Origin: CAVVIO01 sp963748095
GTDB lineage: Bacteria > Bacteroidota > Bacteroidia > Bacteroidales > UBA10428
Assembly (NCBI GenBank): GCA_963748095.1
Contig: CAVVIO010000097.1
Span: forward strand, 1 to 64,000
Direction: 5' to 3'
DNA length: 64,000 nucleotides
Shown here: positions 1 to 9,053 of the stretch, piece after piece
Layout: each line of letters begins with the position of its first letter
Position numbering within the stretch: position 1 is the first letter of the stretch
Translations under genes and position numbers: made by a program
Notes under the pieces: model-generated
The model's input: only the letters and a program-made list of their open reading frames with translations
What the model was told of the DNA's origin: nothing
Database searches by the model: none

Positions 1-468
1 CGACAGCATGGCTACCCCGTTGATGGCAGCTTCGAGGGCGTCGAGCTCCTCCACACTGAGTCCGAAATCGGCCATTTCGGGCTGGTACTTCCGGCCTTCT
101 TCCAGCACGAACTTACAGCGGTTCAGCCCATCCTTATGACTGATCTGTGTAAGTTCGCTTTCGGAAAAATCGATCAATGGCAGCAGATCGGCTTTACCAG
201 CTACTTTGGCAAAAGGTCGCAGCTTTTGTATTACAGGCACGGCCAGTCCGGTCATTGCCTCCCTGCTCACCTGCAGGAGATTTGTAGCCCCTTTTGTAAC
301 GCCCGAGGCTTGTTCAAAGGCAAGGCCGTCGATCGCACTCTTGTGGCCTTTGAGCTTAAGCACTGTATCGGCTATGGAGGGTATCCCGCTCCATACCGAT
401 GCAAATGCATCCAGAAAACCTATGACCGTATCGGCCATATTCATGAAATTTCTCTGTTTATAGTTCAT
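1..468 (-). CDS. Hypothetical protein, 3' part beyond window edge
   Basis: The reverse strand is open from an ATG at 468 to the window edge (156 residues, no stop), so the C-terminus is missing. The protein starts MNYKQRNFMNMADTV. It looks helical, with a region reading SAIDGLAFEQASGVTKGATN, and then a part rich in Leu, Glu and Ala. From memory this resembles small Bacteroidota proteins with a central 'xxI..L....Q...T.G.T..K' helix hairpin that have no known function. I infer this strand is coding, because the overlapping forward frames (136-474 and 206-463) look like composition artefacts. No signal peptide is visible. Met 9 and Met 11 are alternative starts. Confidence 0.6.
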   Translation of the reverse strand, partial: MNYKQRNFMNMADTVIGFLDAFASVWSGIPSIADTVLKLKGHKSAIDGLAFEQASGVTKGATNLLQVSREAMTGLAVPVIQKLRPFAKVAGKADLLPLIDFSESELTQISHKDGLNRCKFVLEEGRKYQPEMADFGLSVEELDALEAAINGVAMLS

Positions 469-601
469 AATTAAAAATTTATTAATAGTTGCCGGTAACA
501 TACTGTTTCAAAGGATTTGTTGAATTTAGTATGAATTCCTGCAACGCGGTTTAACATTTAATTTAATTTGTACCGGTTGAACCGTTACACTAACGCGTGT
601 A

Positions 602-1174
602 TTGTATATAATAACTGATTTATTAATGATCGTTGAACAGTTGCCCGAAACACTGCCGTTAACAGCCACAATAAGGGTTTCACTTTTCAACATTGCCCGG
701 AAAACCGCTATAATAGCGCCGGCAGATGCCCCAATGACCGGGGCAGCGGGCAATATGAAACGTGCAGCAGGCAAAATGATGCAAGCAGTTGCTAAAATGA
801 TGCAGGCAGCTAACAAAATGATATGGACAGCTGATAAAATGATGCCGACAGCTAACAATATTGAACCGAAAAATGACAATATGGCACAAGCAGGTGATTT
901 TATGGCAGGAGCAGCGAACAAAATGATGCCGGCAGCTAATAAAATGATACCGGCAGCTGCCTCTATACCATGTAAAGCCGGTAATATGACGCGTGAAGCG
1001 GGTAAAATGATATATGCAGCGGGCATTCCTGTATATGCTAAAGCCGTAATCGTATTTTGCCTGGTTAGATCGGGTATCATTGCCGGTTATCCGTTAACAG
1101 TGTTTTTATGCGTTAATCCCGAAAAAGGCCAAAAAGTAACCCTCGCTCCTGAAATTTATAAGCATTCTAAATAA
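602..1174 (+). CDS. Possible heptapeptide-repeat protein
   Basis: This 190-codon frame has fifteen consecutive seven-residue units (residues 45-149) with the pattern M-M-x-A-A-x-K, for example MMPAANK. The N-terminal 44 residues are hydrophobic and mixed. The last 40 include a hydrophobic stretch (AVIVFCLVRSGIIAG). A heptad of this kind could form an amphipathic helix with Met and Ala on one face. The opposite strand is also open (1080-526, hydrophobic AAGIILL units), because a 21-bp repeat without stops leaves several frames open. Coding is therefore uncertain. I favour the forward strand because Met, Ala-Ala and Lys are kept at fixed positions. No function is assigned. Confidence 0.35.
   Translation: MYIITDLLMIVEQLPETLPLTATIRVSLFNIARKTAIIAPADAPMTGAAGNMKRAAGKMMQAVAKMMQAANKMIWTADKMMPTANNIEPKNDNMAQAGDFMAGAANKMMPAANKMIPAAASIPCKAGNMTREAGKMIYAAGIPVYAKAVIVFCLVRSGIIAGYPLTVFLCVNPEKGQKVTLAPEIYKHSK
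734..1048 (+). repeat. Degenerate 21-bp tandem repeat, 15 units
   Basis: Fifteen in-register 21-bp units start at 734. Most begin with ATG or ATA, carry GCAGC near the middle and end in AAA or AAT. Units 9-11 and 3-4 are most alike, while units 7, 12 and 15 are most diverged. The period is exactly three codons times seven and there are no indels between units, which is expected if translation constrains the array. Confidence 0.8.
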
Positions 1175-1275
1175 GGGCGTTTTGATTTTTGAAATAAATG
1201 GTTTAACTTGTTGGGGTTTTAATTACTGATTTACAGTAATGTTAAGGAGGGCGGCAACTGCATACAGGATTAGGA
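1158..1275 (+). repeat. Family B repeat, copy 1
   Basis: The block starts at ATAAGCATTCT, runs through TTTTGATTTTTGAAATAAA and GTTTAACTTGTT, and continues to GATTTACAGTAATGTTAAGGA. It then reaches GGATTAGGAAAGGGAAGTG near 1267-1284. The same order of words occurs at 9529-9662. It begins inside the last codons of the heptad-repeat frame and extends into non-coding DNA. The rest of the gap, up to 1437, shows nothing recognisable. Confidence 0.65.
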
Positions 1276-1437
1276 AAGGGAAGTGTCGCTGACTAATTAA
1301 AAAATGTTTTTGGATGGGAGATTTTGGGAAAGTTGGGGAAATGGATGAGGATTGATGGTGTTAATGGAGATTAATTGCGAAATGGTAAGCATGGGTGATT
1401 TAAAAGATTTACATAAATGAATTAACTGACATTAGCA

Positions 1438-2212
1438 ATGAAGAAAAAAATATCCATAACTGATATTATAGCCTTGGCTGCTTTAGTCTTCTCGATAATA
1501 ACATTTGTTCGGGGTTGTAAACGAGATAAAATTCTTGACACAACCCAATATAAATTAAATCAAGTACAATTTAGACCAGATATTAAGTTTATTAAAACTC
1601 ATATTACCTCTTACAGAATAAAAACAGACACAATTTACAAAGACTCTGTTCTTCTCCAATCTCCTTCAGAAGTAATTAATATTCCAACGTATTTAACAAT
1701 AAACACCAATATATATTTAACAAATATTGGTAACGCTCCATGCAAAATTTTTGGACAATTTTATACTGACACTACTTCTGGAGAAAGAATTCATAAAACG
1801 AATTATGACCAAGTTAAAAGATAGAGTTGATTCTACCAATCAATTAGATGACTATTATACTATAATTGAGATAGGGCAAGGTGATACGATATCTATTCAA
1901 AGAAGTTTTACAATTCAGAAAATTGAAGATAACTTGTTTACATTACATATATTGTTTCTATACCAAAATGATTTAGGCCAATACTTTGATACCTATTATT
2001 GGTGCAGATTTAAGTGTAAGGAAATAATATTAGAGCAAAGAATCATTCCAGAAAAGAACATAGTTATAACCAAAGCCTCAAAAAAAGACTTTTTAAATTT
2101 GATAAAGTTTGTTGATCAAAATAACGTTTCAGATATCTACATAAAGAGGAAAAAGAAAAAATCGACCAAATTTTTAAGAATATTACTAGTACTCAAGAAT
2201 AAGATTTTCTAA
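1438..2212 (+). CDS. Membrane-anchored hypothetical protein, frameshifted
   Basis: Two overlapping frames make one protein of about 258 residues. The first frame (from ATG 1438) reads to HKTNYDQVK. Removing one A from the AAAA run at 1816-1819 joins it to DRVDSTNQLDDYYTIIEIG in the +1 frame, which ends at 2212. The N-terminus (MKKKISITDIIALAALVFSIITFVRGC) is one transmembrane anchor. The rest is a soluble domain rich in Ile and Thr with no motif I recognise. The join is inferred from the continuous character of the protein and the homopolymer. The first gene of the AT-rich block. Confidence 0.6.
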
Positions 2213-2282
2213 ATAAAATCACAATGAATATTCTATTTTAATCTGGAGAATTTTATGAAGTCAATAAAGGATTGCCCTTTTC

Positions 2283-2420
2283 TGCAGAAACTCCGGATTC
2301 ACGCAATACCCGCTAACCTGAACAGTTGTTTTTTACGCGAATAACTGTTATATTTAGAACGGAAAGGGCAACCGGGAGATGCGGAAAGCAGGGTAAGGAT
2401 CCCAAAAGTAATAAGATTTT
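2283..2420 (+). repeat. Family A repeat, copy 1 (body only)
   Basis: Carries the body of the family: CCGGATTCACGCAATACCCG, then AACAGTTGTTTTTTACGCG and ATAACTGTTATATTTAGAACG, then the purine-rich GGGCAACCGGGAGAT stretch. The head hairpin and the ATGATTTATTC tail are absent. It fills most of the gap before the lipoprotein at 2427. Confidence 0.85.
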
Positions 2421-2426
2421 AAAATT

Positions 2427-2654
2427 ATGACACGGAAATTATTCATTCTGACAACAATTTTTTTTCTTGTGTTTTTCAATGGATGTTATTCTCCCAGGGA
2501 GAAAAAATTAAGAGAAGAAAAAGCCAGATTAGAGAAAGAATATAAAAAACTCAGTAATGAACTTGATAGTTTAGATATGCAAATCAAAAAGCTAAATGAA
2601 AGGGATAGTATTCTAATGAATTCATTTAAAAAGGATTCGATTGATAAAAAATAA
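2427..2654 (+). CDS. Small coiled-coil lipoprotein
   Basis: A 75-residue protein. Residues 1-20 form a signal peptide ending in the lipobox FFNGC (Cys 20), predicting export and lipidation. The mature part (REKKLREEKARLEKEYKKLS onward) is almost entirely charged heptads typical of a single coiled coil, like small Lpp-type or adaptor lipoproteins. It stands alone behind repeat copy A1. Function unknown. Confidence 0.75.
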   Translation: MTRKLFILTTIFFLVFFNGCYSPREKKLREEKARLEKEYKKLSNELDSLDMQIKKLNERDSILMNSFKKDSIDKK

Positions 2655-2803
2655 TAAACCTATACCCTTGCAGTACGGTTACGTCTCAGATATAATCCGT
2701 GCGGATTTATCAGATAAGATCCATTATTATATCAATAATAAGGAGTATAAGGACATGGAAGTCACATATAAATGAGTTATAAACAATGCTAAATTTTACA
2801 CAA

Positions 2804-4648
2804 ATGAAACATACACCATTATTAATCATATCTTTATTTGTTATCAACTCCGGACATTGTCAAATTAATCACATTAACTCTTTTATTGAGACAAACCAAA
2901 ATGCTTCGTTAGAATTATTTGGAACTGATGATTTGTTTATTCCAAAAAACGGGAAATTCATTTATGCTTTTTCAGATACATCTATATTGAAATATAAAAT
3001 TGATTCAAATACAGGAGAAGCTATTTCTGTTGAAATATTCAATGACGAACTTTATGGCATCAATTCAACAAATTTTTGTTCAAGAAGTATTGCTCATACA
3101 ACCGATGACAAGTTTCTTTACATTGCAGGGAATTGCTACAACGCCTTTTCAATATTTAAAGTTGATTCTAATACCGGAAATTGCTTATTTGTTGATACAG
3201 TAATTGATAATAAAAACGGCATTAAAGGTATTAATGCTCCAATAAGTTTAGCTATAAGCACAGACAATAAATATTTGTATGTAGCATCTGCAGATAATCT
3301 TATAACTATTTTAGTAATAGATAAAAGTACTGGAAATGTTAATTATATTGATTCAGATAGTCTCTCATCTATTGACGGAATCAACTTAATAAAGGTAACT
3401 CCGGATAATCAATATATTTATGCCGTATCATCCTCTAATAGTTCTTTACTTATTTTTAAAAGAGACATAAATACAGGCCTTTTAACTTTTTATAAGAAAT
3501 TAGAAAAAGATGCTGATAATGAACTATTATTCAATGGTATTAATGACATAGCATTTGATTCAACGGGATTAGTTTATATAACTGCACAAAGAGACAGTTC
3601 GCTGGTTATCTTTAAAATTAATGAAGATTATGGAGAGCTTACCGAATATAAAAAATTCAAGGAAGGTATTGATGGGGTATCAGGTTTGGATAATCCAATT
3701 GCAGTTGAATCTGGTCCTGATCAGAAATTAATATATGTAGTTTCAAATAATTTTTTTGTAAAGACAGCAATAACTGCATTTAAATGGGACAGAAATAAGG
3801 ACCTTAACTTTGCAGGAAGTAACATTTATACATCACTTACCGACCCCGGAATGATATACAATCCATCCAACTTAAAGATATCTCCTAATTCAAAATTTTT
3901 ATATGTTTCTGAATTAAGAAACAGTATATGTGAGTTCTATAAGTTGGGGGCGTTCTTAAATTTAGGAGATGATAAAGATATATGTGAAGGGGATACGGCT
4001 GTTATTCTTCCTGACAATTCTTATAAATCTTATCAATGGAACAATTCAAGTGAGGATAGCTCACTTTTTGTAACATCAAATAGTTCAATTTCATTAGAAG
4101 TAATTGATGAATTTGGAAAAATTGGAAGAGATACGGTTAATGTAACTTTCCATGAGTATCCTCTAATAGAACTTGGAGAAGACACAACAGTGTACTTTGG
4201 CGATACGTTAAAACTGTCTGTAAATGAAGGCTTAGATGGGTATCTTTGGAATACCGGAGAAACAACAAATCAACTATTTTTTATTGCAGATTCTATAGAG
4301 AAAGACACATTATTTTCAGTTGCTGCTTATAACGAATTTGGCTGCTCATCTGCTGATACTATAGGTATAACAATTCTTGCTCCCTCGTCAGTATCAGATA
4401 TTAAAAACTTTAATATTGAAGTTTACCCAAATCCATTTAATAATGTACTTTACATTAAAGGTGTAGATTTAAATAACTTTGAGACTATTGAAATAGTCGA
4501 TATTTCAGGTAAACTGGTTTATAAGAAAAACATTAATCACAATATTCAATATGAAAAAATTAATATGCCTGATTTGGCCCCGGGTTTATATTATTTAGGA
4601 ATATATAATAAAAATGAATGTGTGAATCGAAAATTAATTAAGAAATAA
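2804..4648 (+). CDS. Secreted beta-propeller protein with T9SS sorting domain
   Basis: I choose the ATG at 2804 (MKHTPLLIISLFVINSGHCQ), which gives a clean signal peptide; an upstream in-frame ATG at 2786 adds six residues. Residues 20-390 are repeated blades with the pattern D-x-K-(F/Y)-(L/I)-Y-V-(A/S) and 'IFK.D..TG', like YVTN/lactonase-fold propellers. Two short PKD/Ig-like segments follow (residues about 395-525, each with LGxDxxIC or LGEDTTVY openings). A type A T9SS C-terminal domain ends the protein (VYPNPFNNVLYIKG to LAPGLYYLGIYN). It should cross the outer membrane by T9SS and be surface-attached or released. An enzymatic role is not shown. Confidence 0.8.
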   Translation: MKHTPLLIISLFVINSGHCQINHINSFIETNQNASLELFGTDDLFIPKNGKFIYAFSDTSILKYKIDSNTGEAISVEIFNDELYGINSTNFCSRSIAHTTDDKFLYIAGNCYNAFSIFKVDSNTGNCLFVDTVIDNKNGIKGINAPISLAISTDNKYLYVASADNLITILVIDKSTGNVNYIDSDSLSSIDGINLIKVTPDNQYIYAVSSSNSSLLIFKRDINTGLLTFYKKLEKDADNELLFNGINDIAFDSTGLVYITAQRDSSLVIFKINEDYGELTEYKKFKEGIDGVSGLDNPIAVESGPDQKLIYVVSNNFFVKTAITAFKWDRNKDLNFAGSNIYTSLTDPGMIYNPSNLKISPNSKFLYVSELRNSICEFYKLGAFLNLGDDKDICEGDTAVILPDNSYKSYQWNNSSEDSSLFVTSNSSISLEVIDEFGKIGRDTVNVTFHEYPLIELGEDTTVYFGDTLKLSVNEGLDGYLWNTGETTNQLFFIADSIEKDTLFSVAAYNEFGCSSADTIGITILAPSSVSDIKNFNIEVYPNPFNNVLYIKGVDLNNFETIEIVDISGKLVYKKNINHNIQYEKINMPDLAPGLYYLGIYNKNECVNRKLIKK

Positions 4649-4684
4649 TTTATAACAGCAGATATAAGTAAGCTGGGAGTTAAT

Positions 4685-4893
4685 CCCCGCAGATGTGGGT
4701 TTGCAACCTGCATCCTACTCTATGGAATCCGGGATTCATACTTTATACCCGCTAACCGGAATAGTTGCTTTTTACCGGAATAACTGTTACATTTAGAACG
4801 TGAACGACAGGCCGGGGTAAGGGTAAAATTAAAAGATGGGAGAATGATTTATTCGGAGAATACTGCCATTCGATTATATTTATGCAAATGTTG
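4685..4893 (+). repeat. Family A repeat, copy 2 (head, body, tail)
   Basis: Full-length copy starting 36 bases after the stop of the propeller gene. The head hairpin arms are GATGTGGGTT and AACCTGCATC, where two pairs become wobble pairs. The body has AATAGTT and AACTGTT arms. The tail begins ATGATTTATTCGG and ends ATGCAAATGTTG, 40 bases before the next ATG. The tail holds TATATTTA, near the TAnnTTTG box. Confidence 0.85.
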
Positions 4894-4932
4894 GCGACAA
4901 TATTAAAAACGAACTACTAAATTGACAACTAT

Positions 4933-5202
4933 ATGAAATTACAAACAAAAACAAGACTTGCAAATATCTCGATTTGGGTGATTGTTGTGACTATTGTGAT
5001 AATCACTCTTTTCTTTTTCGGATTCATAATTTCCAGTACATTTGATTTAAAAGTATTCGCAGATAGAACTTCTGATTTTATTTGGACACTTTTTGGTGCT
5101 TCAATGGTTATTGTAATTTGTGGAGCATTTCTCAATATCAGTTTAAATATTGGAATTATCGCTGATAGTAAAGTCAATGAGATTACCAATGAGACAAATT
5201 GA
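4933..5202 (+). CDS. Small two-helix membrane protein
   Basis: An 89-residue protein with two transmembrane segments, roughly residues 10-37 (ISIWVIVVTIVIITLFFFGF) and 52-75. The short loop between them carries DRTSD. It starts 40 bases after repeat copy A2. Its end overlaps the next start (ATG at 5189) by 14 bases in another frame, so the two are probably translationally coupled. No family recognised. Confidence 0.6.
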   Translation: MKLQTKTRLANISIWVIVVTIVIITLFFFGFIISSTFDLKVFADRTSDFIWTLFGASMVIVICGAFLNISLNIGIIADSKVNEITNETN

Positions 5203-5528
5203 TAAAAGTACTTTTAATAAAAAGTTTCTATACATTGTTTTTCTGATCTTAATTGTGATTGGGGGATTTCTATTTCTTGGAGATTTCTTAACTCGACAAA
5301 ATGAGAAAAGTAAACTAATTGCAGAGTGTAAGGAGACTATAAATCGATATGACAAGTCAATTACAGATATTTCTAATGCTCTTACTGATACCGCATTGAT
5401 TGGGGAGATTCCAGATATATTAAAATTTCTTGGAGAGCAAAAACAAGAATTCCCAAGTATTATTCTAATTACAAGCGACAATTATAAAGGCAATTGACCT
5501 ATTTGAAGATTACACCTTACATGAATAA
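5189..5528 (+). CDS. Small membrane-anchored protein, probable frameshift
   Basis: Starts at ATG 5189 (MRQIDKSTFNKKFLYIVFLI), with one transmembrane helix at residues 11-30 followed by a soluble alpha-helical part (SKLIAECKETINRYDKSITD). As written, the frame stops at 5497. Dropping one base in AAAGG (5486-5490) continues it as YKAIDLFEDYTLHE to a TAA at 5526-5528, which overlaps the next ATG (5521) by eight bases. That neat overlap is my reason for preferring the corrected reading. Function unknown. Confidence 0.5.
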
Positions 5529-5877
5529 ATCAGACTTGAAAAAGGAATTATTTGATTTTTCCTTCTATCCTTGTGATAAAAATGATTGTGAATATCTTAA
5601 AGAGGTATTTGAGACAGAGGAATCGAATTACTATTTTGGTCAGAGAAAAATAATTATAAACTGTATTACCCGATTACAAAAGGAGATAGAAAATTTATTT
5701 TACTCTTTAGTAAATATGATAGATATGGAAAAATCGGGTCATGACAAGAATAAACACCAACGGATATGGATTGTAAACCCCCGCAGATGTGGGTTTACAA
5801 CCCACATCCTGTTCTGCAGAATCCCGGATTCACGCAATATACCCGCTAACCGGAACAGTTGTTTTTTACGGGAATAA
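5521..5877 (+). CDS. Hypothetical protein running into a repeat
   Basis: From ATG 5521 the frame reads MNKSDLKKELFDFSFYPCDK onward. About 86 residues look like a genuine soluble protein (two Cys in PCDKNDCEYL, then a helical RLQKEIENLFYSLVNM). From about 5779 the frame enters family A repeat copy 3, so the last 33 residues are encoded by the repeat. The original stop may have been lost when the repeat arrived. Third gene of a tightly overlapped trio. Confidence 0.45.
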   Translation: MNKSDLKKELFDFSFYPCDKNDCEYLKEVFETEESNYYFGQRKIIINCITRLQKEIENLFYSLVNMIDMEKSGHDKNKHQRIWIVNPRRCGFTTHILFCRIPDSRNIPANRNSCFLRE

Positions 5878-6015
5878 CTGTTACATTTAGGACATAAACG
5901 GCAGGCAGGAGAACCATATGAGTGGGGATTGGTTAAGATAACTATCTTACCACGCGATGAAATCGTACGGTAGGAAAGAGAATATGGTTATTCGATTGTA
6001 GTTGTATAAATGTTG
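5779..6015 (+). repeat. Family A repeat, copy 3 (perfect head hairpin)
   Basis: The head has a perfect 10-bp inverted repeat, GATGTGGGTT at 5786-5795 and AACCCACATC at 5799-5808, with a TAC loop. The body arms AACAGTT and AACTGTT enclose the T-run. After the body, this copy has a GGAGAACCATA-GTGGGGATTGG segment shared only with copy 7. The tail (ATGGTTATTCGATTGTAGTTG) ends 19 bases before the ATG at 6034. Confidence 0.9.
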
Positions 6016-6033
6016 TATTCAATCTAAAGTACT

Positions 6034-6750
6034 ATGAACAAGTGGATATTATATGTTTCTTTCTGCTATGTCATATCAGGTTCAGCATACGGACAAACTG
6101 AATTATTGAGTTTCAAGATCGCTTGCCTTCATGACATATTCTATTCAGATGATTTGGTTTATGCAAATAGAATTGTTAGTACTACAACTGTAAATGATAC
6201 ATTTAAAATTATTGTTGCAAAAACTGATGATTGTATTAATGAGTATTCATTCGGTAAGGTCAAGTATCATAATGATACTTTAAGATTATATTATTACACC
6301 AAGAAATCAGATTCAGGGATCAATTTAACTACAATGTGTGATTGTCCATTTGAGTTCACTTATATGATTAAAGGAATAAAAGGGATCCCACGTACAATTT
6401 TTTTGAATGATAGTATTTTTGTTTATAAACCAGATAAGTTTAAAACGTTCAATGTTGAATATAAAGTGTTAGGTGATGATACTATAAATTATGTTGATAA
6501 ATTCGGCCTGAGACAAAAAAGATGGATAATGCTGGATGTAGATACAGTGGACTGGCTGGGGAAGAAAGAATTTGTTAAGGTTAATCATGATTATATTTAT
6601 TTAAATAATGAGATATATTATGGATCCAGAACTATGTATGATAAAAATTATAAATTATATTCTATACTCAGGTTTAATAAAGATGGGTCGAGAGATGCAT
6701 ATTTGTTTGACAAAGAAGGTAGATTAGTAAAACATGAGATAATCAAATAA
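6034..6750 (+). CDS. Secreted hypothetical protein
   Basis: A 238-residue protein with a signal peptide (MNKWILYVSFCYVISGSAYG-Q). The middle has two Cys-containing segments (CLHDIFYSDD; MCDCPFEF). The C-terminal third (DKFGLRQKRWIMLDVD through FNKDGSRDAYLFDKEGRLVK) has the rhythm of YwqK/MORN-variant repeats: aromatic, Gly and short beta turns of about 20 residues. Such repeats occur in Bacteroidota immunity-like proteins, but the match here is by eye only. It lies between repeat copies 3 and 4 with no partner gene. Confidence 0.65.
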   Translation: MNKWILYVSFCYVISGSAYGQTELLSFKIACLHDIFYSDDLVYANRIVSTTTVNDTFKIIVAKTDDCINEYSFGKVKYHNDTLRLYYYTKKSDSGINLTTMCDCPFEFTYMIKGIKGIPRTIFLNDSIFVYKPDKFKTFNVEYKVLGDDTINYVDKFGLRQKRWIMLDVDTVDWLGKKEFVKVNHDYIYLNNEIYYGSRTMYDKNYKLYSILRFNKDGSRDAYLFDKEGRLVKHEIIK

Positions 6751-6769
6751 AACTGCATGCAAATGATAC

Positions 6770-6970
6770 CATGTTCCATAGAATCCCGGATTCACGTAAT
6801 ATACCCGCTAACCGGAACAGTTGTTTTTTACGGGAATAACTGTTACATTTAGAACGTAAAAAGCAACCGGAAGACGGTGAAAGCAGGGAATGGGGCTGAA
6901 AGTATTAAAAGATTGGGGAAATGATTTATTCGGGGAGTATCGCCATTTGATAGAATTTGTGCAGAGGTTG
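6770..6970 (+). repeat. Family A repeat, copy 4 (head lost)
   Basis: Body and tail are present (GAATCCCGGATTCACGTAAT to GCAGAGGTTG). The head hairpin is missing. The tail contains TAGAATTTG, close to a -7 box, 49 bases before the ATG at 7019. It begins about 20 bases after the stop of the preceding gene. Confidence 0.85.
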
Positions 6971-7018
6971 AACAAAATTTGAGGAGACATCCATCTACCA
7001 ATAAAATAACAATATATT

Positions 7019-8164
7019 ATGAATACATTTTACAAAAAAGACCTTAAGGATTATTCAGATCAAGATTTGTTTTCACTAATTAAGAATCCAAAAAATCTTG
7101 ATAAAAAAAGACTCACGGAAATCATTGATGAACTGAAAAAGAGGGGGCACTCAGACCAAGTTGATAAAATTGAAGGTGATTTAATAAAATTGAATCCAAT
7201 CTATTCTAAGTTATTGAACAGAATTGGCGCCTATTTTCTTGATATCATTATCCTTGGGACACTTGGTTTCATACTTGGATTATTTTTGAGGGACACCTTT
7301 GTTCAAATGGGTGGACAAAGTATTTTAGTTGGATTTATAATAGCTTTAATTTATTTTGGACTCGGAAATAGTAATGTTTTCAATGGCCAGACTTTAGGAA
7401 AAAAAGCATTAAAGCTTCAGGTTGTTGATGCCCACATGGACACTCTAAGTATTTCAAAATCCTTTTTAAGAACATTAATTTATACGGTTCCGTATTTCTT
7501 TTTAAATTACAGATTAGCTGGATGGTCAGAGTTTTCTATTTTTTTTATAGCAAAAGGTATCTTCTTTTTAACTTTTCTTATTTTGATTCCTGTTCATTTA
7601 ATAATAAATACTCCCACGAGACAAGCTATTCATGATTTGATAATGGGTACATATGTTATTAATTTAGGAGCTTATCCTAGACAACAACTTTCTAAGTCAA
7701 AATTATCTCCAATACTGATAACCGGCGGATTAGCAATAGTGATACTTGGATTGATAATCTTTATGAATCTAAGAAACCATGAGACAACTAGTCTAGTACA
7801 AGAACTTAAACCACTTAAGGAACAGATTGATAAAATTGATAAAGTTGGTTATGCTTCACTATCAAGGAATACATTCTCTATGAAAAAGCTCGGAAGTGAT
7901 GAATACATTAAAAAAAGTGAGTACTTAAAACTCAATATAGTTCTGAAAGTGAATTTAATTTCTAATCTGAGACCTGATAATATTGAGGATTTAGAATTTG
8001 TCAAGGAAGCTATTAGGATAATACTTAAGGATTATTCAGAAGTAAACAATCTTGATTATATTCAAGTAAATTTAATCTACGGTTATAATATTGGGATTTC
8101 CAAGAGTTCAAGATCACTTGGATTCTCAAATACAATTGATAAATGGAGAGAAAAAGTTAAGTGA
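7019..8164 (+). CDS. RDD-family membrane protein
   Basis: A 381-residue protein. Residues 58-215 are an RDD domain: RIGAYFLDII (Arg and Asp of the name motif), three or four hydrophobic segments, and the signature FNGQTLGKKALKLQVVD. The N-terminal 55 residues are a charged helical part (DYSDQDLFSLIKNPKNLDKK) that may be a separate module. A further transmembrane helix near residues 230-250 precedes a soluble C-terminal domain of about 130 residues with no recognised motif. RDD proteins are inner-membrane proteins; a transport role is shown only for some. It is flanked closely by repeats A4 and A5. Confidence 0.8.
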   Translation: MNTFYKKDLKDYSDQDLFSLIKNPKNLDKKRLTEIIDELKKRGHSDQVDKIEGDLIKLNPIYSKLLNRIGAYFLDIIILGTLGFILGLFLRDTFVQMGGQSILVGFIIALIYFGLGNSNVFNGQTLGKKALKLQVVDAHMDTLSISKSFLRTLIYTVPYFFLNYRLAGWSEFSIFFIAKGIFFLTFLILIPVHLIINTPTRQAIHDLIMGTYVINLGAYPRQQLSKSKLSPILITGGLAIVILGLIIFMNLRNHETTSLVQELKPLKEQIDKIDKVGYASLSRNTFSMKKLGSDEYIKKSEYLKLNIVLKVNLISNLRPDNIEDLEFVKEAIRIILKDYSEVNNLDYIQVNLIYGYNIGISKSSRSLGFSNTIDKWREKVK

Positions 8165-8168
8165 ACCT

Positions 8169-8396
8169 CCCCGCAGATGCAGATTTACACCCACATCCTG
8201 TTATGCACGATCCCGGATTCACGCAATATACCCGCTAACCGGAACAGTTGTTTTTTACGGGAATAACCGTTACATTTAGAACGTAAAGGGCAACCGGAAG
8301 ACGGGAAAACAGGGGATGGGCCAGAAAGCATTAAAAATTGGAAAAATGATTTATTCTTGCGGTAATACCATTCAATTGAACTTGCATAGATGTTGT
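8169..8396 (+). repeat. Family A repeat, copy 5 (full length)
   Basis: Starts five bases after the stop of the RDD gene. The head is degraded (GATGCAGATT against ACCCACATC). The body is intact except that the right arm reads AACCGTT. The tail ATGATTTATTCTTGCGG to TTCAATTGAACTTG is the consensus form and ends 58 bases before the next ATG. Confidence 0.9.
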
Positions 8397-8453
8397 GTGG
8401 CATATTGACACGATTCAACTATGGATTAAGAGTAAATTAAACCCAGTATCATT

Positions 8454-9053
8454 ATGACAAATAGACAAATTTATTATTACATAGCGATCCTTGTAATATT
8501 AATTACACAGACTGACATTATGAAAGGTCAAACTCGATGTGATACATTGACTGATGAGATTTTTGTAGCCACCAACGATCCTCCAAAAATGGATAAGAAC
8601 ATTTATGAACTCGAAAAAATTGTAAATAACTCAATTGATCTAAATAAATATGAAGTAAATGCTAAGGAAATATATGTTACACTGACAATTAACTGCCATG
8701 GCGAAGATTTTAATTATAAAGTACTAAAATCTGATAATAAAGAGTTTAACAGAACTTTGACTGAATGTTTAATGAATAATATAAATTGGACTCCTGCTGA
8801 ACATAATGGAAAAAAGGTTGATTTCTCATACGTGATTCCTATAAGAATAGAAAATAATAGAATTAATATACTCGATGATAAAGAAAAGAAAAAATTGAAT
8901 AAAAAAAATAAATACACTACACAACAAGGCATATTTCTCGGCCACCATCTTTATCACAAGTGGTGTGGGGTTTTAACTTTATGTCATTGTTCAACATCCG
9001 CTGCAACCAGAAAAGAAGAGCGGCACAAAGTCATATGCCGGGAGGTTGTGTAA
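8454..9053 (+). CDS. Secreted TonB C-terminal-like protein
   Basis: Signal peptide residues 1-25 (YYYIAILVILITQTDIMKGQ). Residues 60-135 fit a TonB C-terminal-like fold: KEIYVTLTINCHGEDFNYKV, a central ...NEEFNR-type helix, NNINWTPAEHNGKKVDFSYVIPIRI. Such solo TonB-C domains are common in Bacteroidota secreted proteins. From about 8932 the frame (GIFLGHHLYHKWCG onward) crosses GC-richer DNA that does not look coding, so the true stop was probably lost and the last 40 residues are read-through. Confidence 0.65.
   Translation: MTNRQIYYYIAILVILITQTDIMKGQTRCDTLTDEIFVATNDPPKMDKNIYELEKIVNNSIDLNKYEVNAKEIYVTLTINCHGEDFNYKVLKSDNKEFNRTLTECLMNNINWTPAEHNGKKVDFSYVIPIRIENNRINILDDKEKKKLNKKNKYTTQQGIFLGHHLYHKWCGVLTLCHCSTSAATRKEERHKVICREVV

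Noticed and set aside
136..474. Forward-strand gene in the first 474 bases
   Set aside because: The opposite strand is open over the whole stretch with better protein character (edge gene 468 to 1), so the forward frames are shadows.
526..1080. Minus-strand hydrophobic repeat protein
   Set aside because: It is the antisense reading of the 21-bp array. The forward frame keeps Met, Ala-Ala and Lys at fixed positions and has the better start and end. Not fully excluded.
8185..8418. Short ORFs inside family A repeats (also 6808-6990, 15500-15697)
   Set aside because: They recur only because the repeat is conserved, and copies are broken by stops; no sign of protein-level selection.
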